64,000 nt of DNA from assembly GCA_016748015.1 (NCBI GenBank), contig JAAOMT010000436.1, positions 2,063,071 to 2,127,070 of the forward strand. The letters are read 5' to 3'. Made by a program: the position numbers and the translations under genes. Source of the DNA: Geosiphon pyriformis. Its lineage: Eukaryota; Glomeromycota; Glomeromycetes; Archaeosporales; Geosiphonaceae. The notes beneath the pieces were generated by a model. The model saw only the letters and a list, made by a program, of their open reading frames with translations. It ran no database searches and was not told where the DNA came from. Numbering within the stretch: the stretch's first letter is position 1; each line of letters starts with the position of its first letter. Below, piece by piece: positions 60,031 through 64,000 of this stretch.

Positions 60031-60289
60031 GAAAGAAAGAAGTTTTTGTATATTTTTAATAATATAAAATGTTTTAATATTTTTAATTGTTTTTTTATTA
60101 TTTTTTAATTATTTTTTGTATTTTTAATATTATTAAAATTTTTGTACTTTTTTTATTATTATGTTATTTATAATATTAATCTTAATATTGTTTATTTTTT
60201 TTATTTTTTATTTAAATAATATTTTTTTTATTTAAAATTAAGAAATTACATATAATATACAAAAAAAATCTTTTTTTATCAATTCCCTG
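60031..60289 (+). other. AT-rich spacer between head-to-head LINEs C and D
   Basis: About 260 bp of T/A runs. LINE C leaves to the left and LINE D to the right, so the two 5' ends face each other here. No promoter motif recognised with confidence. Confidence 0.6.
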
Positions 60290-60390
60290 ATCATGATGAG
60301 AGCAAAAGATTTTTTGGAGAAATCACTTTTTTTTTTCTTTTCCTCTTAGTTTATTCAAGCCATTTCTTCTACTGGGCCCCTCTTTGTCAT

Positions 60391-62349
60391 AATGAAACCA
60401 GTTGGCTCGTCTGCTGGTGGTTTTGGCTCGATTTTGGCTGGTCTGGGGACCCACATGAATGCTAAAAAGAACTGTTTGGATAGTGTGTATTTTCATAGTG
60501 CTTTACAAAAGAAACTGAGAAAGCATGTTACTGGAGTGAGTGTTATTAATTTGTCTGCTAGTCCTTTGAGTTTTGAGGATGTAGTGAGCACTGGTAGGAA
60601 GCCTGCTGTGTCTTGAGGCAGTAAGGTGAGTAGTGAAGCTAGTAGTATCAGTGGTTTGTCTGATGTAGAGAACATGAAGAATATGGTTGCCGAAAAAATG
60701 AGTTATGCAGAGTCTGACAATTCAGTGGTTGACAAGAACATGGACAACACAACACCACAAAAAACTCACACTTGAACATACATGTTCGGCCAATTTTTTA
60801 AAGGTCTAGTGTTTACCCATATCAGTGATGTTGATGACAATAATGCTATATTGCTTCCATCATCTAATTTCAGTGATTCCAAGCATCTTCTATTGGCTAA
60901 GTCACGTGTTTTGGAAAAACAGAGCTTTAATTTAACCAAATCTTTCGCTTTTAATATTGAGCTTTCAGCTGTGCCTAGTAAGACTGTTGGTAATAAGTTA
61001 ATCTGTGTAAAAAAAATTTTTTATTGAATAGATGGTTTTGGGGAGCATCAACTTTTTCAAAATTTCCTGGAATTATCAGATCTTCATTTACATCAGAGTT
61101 GAGTTTAAAAAAAGCTAGAGAATTGGCAATTCATGAGAAAATTATGGCAAATAATGATGTCAGGCAAGTAAACAAACTTTTGGATCAGGTAATTGTTGTT
61201 AAAAAGATTTCGGTCGATCTTCCCAAATCAGCTGTGAAATCTGTTTTTTCCAAGTTTAGCAGAGTTGTATCAATTAAGATGCAATTGATTGGCCTGTGAC
61301 AAAAAGCTTTAGTGAAGTTTGAGTCATCTGAAATAGCTAATTTGGTTGTAGCTAAATGGTCTATTTTCATGGGAAAGGATTTTGTTCATGTGGCAAAAGC
61401 TGTTAAGAATAAACAATCATGGGTTTTTAGAGATTTACATCAGATATTGCTTTATACTCTTCCAGTTGGTACAACAGCTCATGATCTTTCGAATTTGTTA
61501 GAATCATATGGTGGGAAGACTTGTTTCATTGGCCATAATCCCAGTTCATATGTGTGTAATAGATGTGTGATTGTGTGTTTTGGTAATGAGGCATCTAAAT
61601 TGTCTGCTATTAGTTCTGTTCTAGTTTATAAGGATGTGAATTTGTGCTGGGCTGGTTTTTTTCTGGCTTGTTGTGCCAAGTGTAAACAATTGGGTCATAT
61701 TTTTATGGAGTGTTCATTGAGTGGGAATTCTGGTGCTTGTGGTAAGTAAGTGGTAAATTCTCAGGATCAGATGCAATTGGCCAACATATATAAGAAGAAG
61801 CAGGCTCCTATTGCTTATCCAGTTTCTTTTGGTGGCAAAACTTGGGCTCAAGTTGCTGGTGGGTCTTTTTCCCATGTGGTTTTTTCAGTCTCTTCTGGTG
61901 TTGGTGTGTCTTTTGGTGGGAAACCATCATTATTGGTGTCTTTCCCTTCTGATGTCTCTGGTTTAAGTGATTGTTTGGCAGCTCTGGAATGCTCTTTGGA
62001 GCTTTTGACAGATCAAGTGTCAGATATTTTAAAAAGATTGAATGGTGTTGAATTGGTGTCATTGGCACCTCTCTCTTGTGTTTTTCTGCTGGCTGTCTCT
62101 GTGCCTAAGATGTTGGTCTCAAACTCAGATATGCTTGTAGATAGTGTGTTGGCATCTTCTAACCCCCTCCCTTCAAATGTTGATGTGTCGGATGCTGGTT
62201 TTGGTTTTAGCATTTCTAAGGTTTTAACTACCAAGGTGGGTGGTTTAGAATCTAAATTGTCAGCTTTGGATGCTTCTGTTGATACAGTTTTGGTGAGATT
62301 GAATTGTTTATATGCTGGTGCTGGTTTTTTGCTCCTTCAATCTTCTTAA
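60391..62349 (+). pseudogene. LINE D ORF1 (two RRM-like parts, zinc knuckle)
   Basis: Starts MKPVGSSAGGFGSILAGLG. First RRM-like part QVIVVKKISVDLPKSAVKSV...SIKMQLIGL; second LLYTLPVGTTAHDLSNLL...CVIVCFGNEASKLSAI. An intact zinc knuckle CAKCKQLGHIFMEC (CX2CX4HX4C, about 61675-61715) follows, then FGGKTWAQVAGG and a coiled-coil-like LELLTDQVSDILKRLNGVEL. Stops at 60614, 60775, 61025, 61297 and 61747 (TGA or TAA/TAG) break it. The last open part is 61750-62349. Confidence 0.82.
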
Positions 62350-63178
62350 TAAGCAGTCTGGTTTGGAAATTTGCTACATGTAATGTTCATGGTCTGACTG
62401 TTTCTGCTAAACAAGGAGATGTTATTTGTTGACATAAAGAATCAGGCAATATGGTGTCTTTTATTACAGAAACCAAGTTGCACTCTAGCATTAAACCTTA
62501 GATTGCTGATAGATTTGATGGCATCCATATTTTCATGTCAGGTTTGGATAAGAGGTTTTTTGGTGCTGGTGTGGCCATTATTATGGACAGTTCCTTGGTT
62601 CATCATGTTTCTAAGGTGGAAGAGGTTTCCAGTCGGGTTATTTCTGTTTGGCTCTTGTTTAAGGGCAAGCTTTCAGTCACTTTTTTGAGGTTGTATGCAG
62701 GTGCCTTTTTTGAAATCAGGTATGGTCAGGCTTTTGAGGTTAATTCTTTCATTGTAAGAGCTGTTAACTCCAGCACTTTTGTTGTTTTGGGTGGAGACTT
62801 TAATAAAAATGGATCTAGTAAAAGTGCAAGTTTCAAATTTTGTTTGGATTTGGGTTTGGTCAATTTATTTGTTGGTTTTCATTTGGCTGGATCTCTTATG
62901 TGAAGCAACTCAAGAGGGGTTGAAAAAACGATTGATTATATTTTTGTTAATAGAAACTTATTGTTTGCTGTTGCTAGTCATAAGATTGTTTCAGTCTCAA
63001 ATTTCTTTGACACTGACCATAGGGCGGTGGTGATGTCAGTCAGCTTGGGTGGGCTCCTGGATGTTTGTTTAAATAGCTTGCACAAGCAGGCAAACAGAGA
63101 TCATTGGAAGTTCAAAATCAAAGATGCTGGCTGTGCTCAATGGGCCAAGTTCAAGAATCTCTTGTTGGCCAAGCTCAT
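62350..63178 (+). pseudogene. LINE D ORF2 endonuclease, broken and truncated
   Basis: WKFATCNVHGLTVSAKQGDV, then TETKLHSSIKP (active-site Glu), FFGAGVAIIMDSSLVHHVSK, VLGGDFNKNGSSKSASFKFC (GDFN intact), KTIDYIFVNRN and FFDTDHRAVVMSVSLGGLLD. Three stops (TGA 62432, TAG near 62500, TGA 62900) lie where Trp or Gln codons are expected. The frame begins at or across the ORF1 stop with no clear ATG, so translational coupling is possible. Confidence 0.85.
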
Positions 63179-64000
63179 TGTTACCGGGTGAAAGCTATGG
63201 ATTTGTAATTTTGTAGCAATAACAATAGCTTTCACCTAGAATACACACATTACCATGATTAGGCTACTGACTATAGCATATCATGGGTGTATGGATTATT
63301 TCAGTAAATGGAAGAGCAGAAAGGGGTACGTGATAAGGTCATTAAAAGTGAAAGAAAGTATTGTCATTATTATTTGTTTTTGGGCAAGAACCAGTCTTAG
63401 GTATTTTAAAGAGAAAAGAGAAATCACATCTCTTTATATGTATCAGAAGTACAACCAGCAACAAGGAGTGAAACCAACTACTCAAATAAATACGTAACCG
63501 GAATTCTTTTAATTAGTCATCGAAAGGGTGTGGTGTTCAAATGTCTGCTTTGAAAACAAAGTTATAGAAATTATAAAAGGAATTATAAAAGTCAACCATA
63601 ATTGAAATAGATTTTGCTTAAACTTTTTATTGTTGAGACCACTTTCTAACAATGTGATACTTTATTACTTATTTTTATATTTAATAACTTGTTCGGTGAA
63701 ACAAGACTTAATGTGAAATGGTGATAACACATGATTTGAAAGATCGAAAGTAATAGAACAATTTGAAATGGTGATAACAAGTAAGTAAAAGATCATAAAC
63801 AATGTGATTCCAAATGGTGATAAAGAATATGGGAAGACATACTTGAGATTGTAATGACAAGTATTTAGAGCATAGAAAGTGAAGAGAGAATGTAAAGAGT
63901 AGAGGAAAGGACTAACTGCTCACTATAAAACTATAGCAAAGAGTTGGCTCAGTATTGAACTGATATTTTCCTGAGCTGACAGAGAAGCTGTATATATAGA
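63179..64000 (+). mobile_element. Start of an unassigned LTR-like element
   Basis: TGTTACCGGG begins abruptly in LINE D after TCAT. A 12-bp perfect inverted repeat GGTGAAAGCTAT/ATAGCTTTCACC (63187-63198 and 63225-63236) lies at its edge. AAATGGTGATAA recurs three times (about 63715, 63767 and 63813). TATATATAG at about 63990 would be a TATA box about 810 bp into the LTR. It shares only TGTTAC with the other LTRs. The right end is outside the window. Confidence 0.5.

Larger units (their letters stand above)
60290..63178 (+). mobile_element. LINE D, 5' part (ORF1 and endonuclease)
   Basis: Plus-strand LINE of the same group, less decayed than A-C. It ends within ORF2 linker sequence at 63178, cut by an LTR-like sequence. 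RT and RNase H are beyond the window, if present. Confidence 0.87.

Overview
This is a fungal nuclear segment. Three intron-rich genes with short AT-rich introns (a NOP53-type ribosome factor, an MTQ1/HEMK1-type mitochondrial methyltransferase and an APSES/MBP1-type cell-cycle regulator) occupy about 19.1-27.1 kb. The rest is decayed retrotransposon sequence and very AT-rich spacer. The MBP1-type APSES-ankyrin protein places it in fungi. The transposon load, the AT-rich spacers and the dUTPase-bearing Ty3/Gypsy elements suggest an arbuscular mycorrhizal (Glomeromycotina) genome, but that assignment is inference.

Layout. 1-16.4 kb: a minus-strand LINE (LINE A) is cut by two plus-strand Ty3/Gypsy elements, a 3' fragment T1 (1-2612) and a full-length T2 (3116-13396, LTRs of 929 bp each, TSD ATGA). 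16.4-19.0 kb: AT-rich spacer. 19.1-27.1 kb: the genes. NOP53 (plus) converges with the methyltransferase (minus), and the MBP1-like gene (minus) follows. 27.2-28.6 kb: AT-rich spacer. 28.6-50.05 kb: one LINE (LINE B, minus) broken by three LTR insertions: full-length T3 (31548-41931, minus, TSD CCAT), a solo LTR (42081-42970) and a non-autonomous element N1 (43268-46745, plus, TSD CCAA). 50.27-60.03 kb: LINE C (minus) holding a second non-autonomous element N2 (54835-57805, minus, TSD CCAT). 60.3-63.18 kb: LINE D (plus), head to head with LINE C and cut at 63179 by the start of an unrelated LTR-like sequence that runs off the window.

How it fits together. T2 and T3 share an unusual pol order: gag with zinc knuckle, aspartic protease, cysteine-rich zinc-ribbon-like region, trimeric-type dUTPase, RT, RNase H, integrase, then a further helical ORF. 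N1 and N2 are deletion derivatives of the same group: they keep LTRs, the gag start, an 87-bp minisatellite and the front of dUTPase, then jump to the 3' end at the same kind of junction. Every LTR insertion seen lies inside a LINE, makes a 4-bp duplication where both ends are visible, and the flanks fit NCAT closely. T2 and T3 share the same catalytic losses in RT, RNase H and integrase, which points to copying in trans or to strongly parallel decay. No intact transposon protein set remains; only the three host genes look functional. No tRNA, rRNA or CRISPR was seen.
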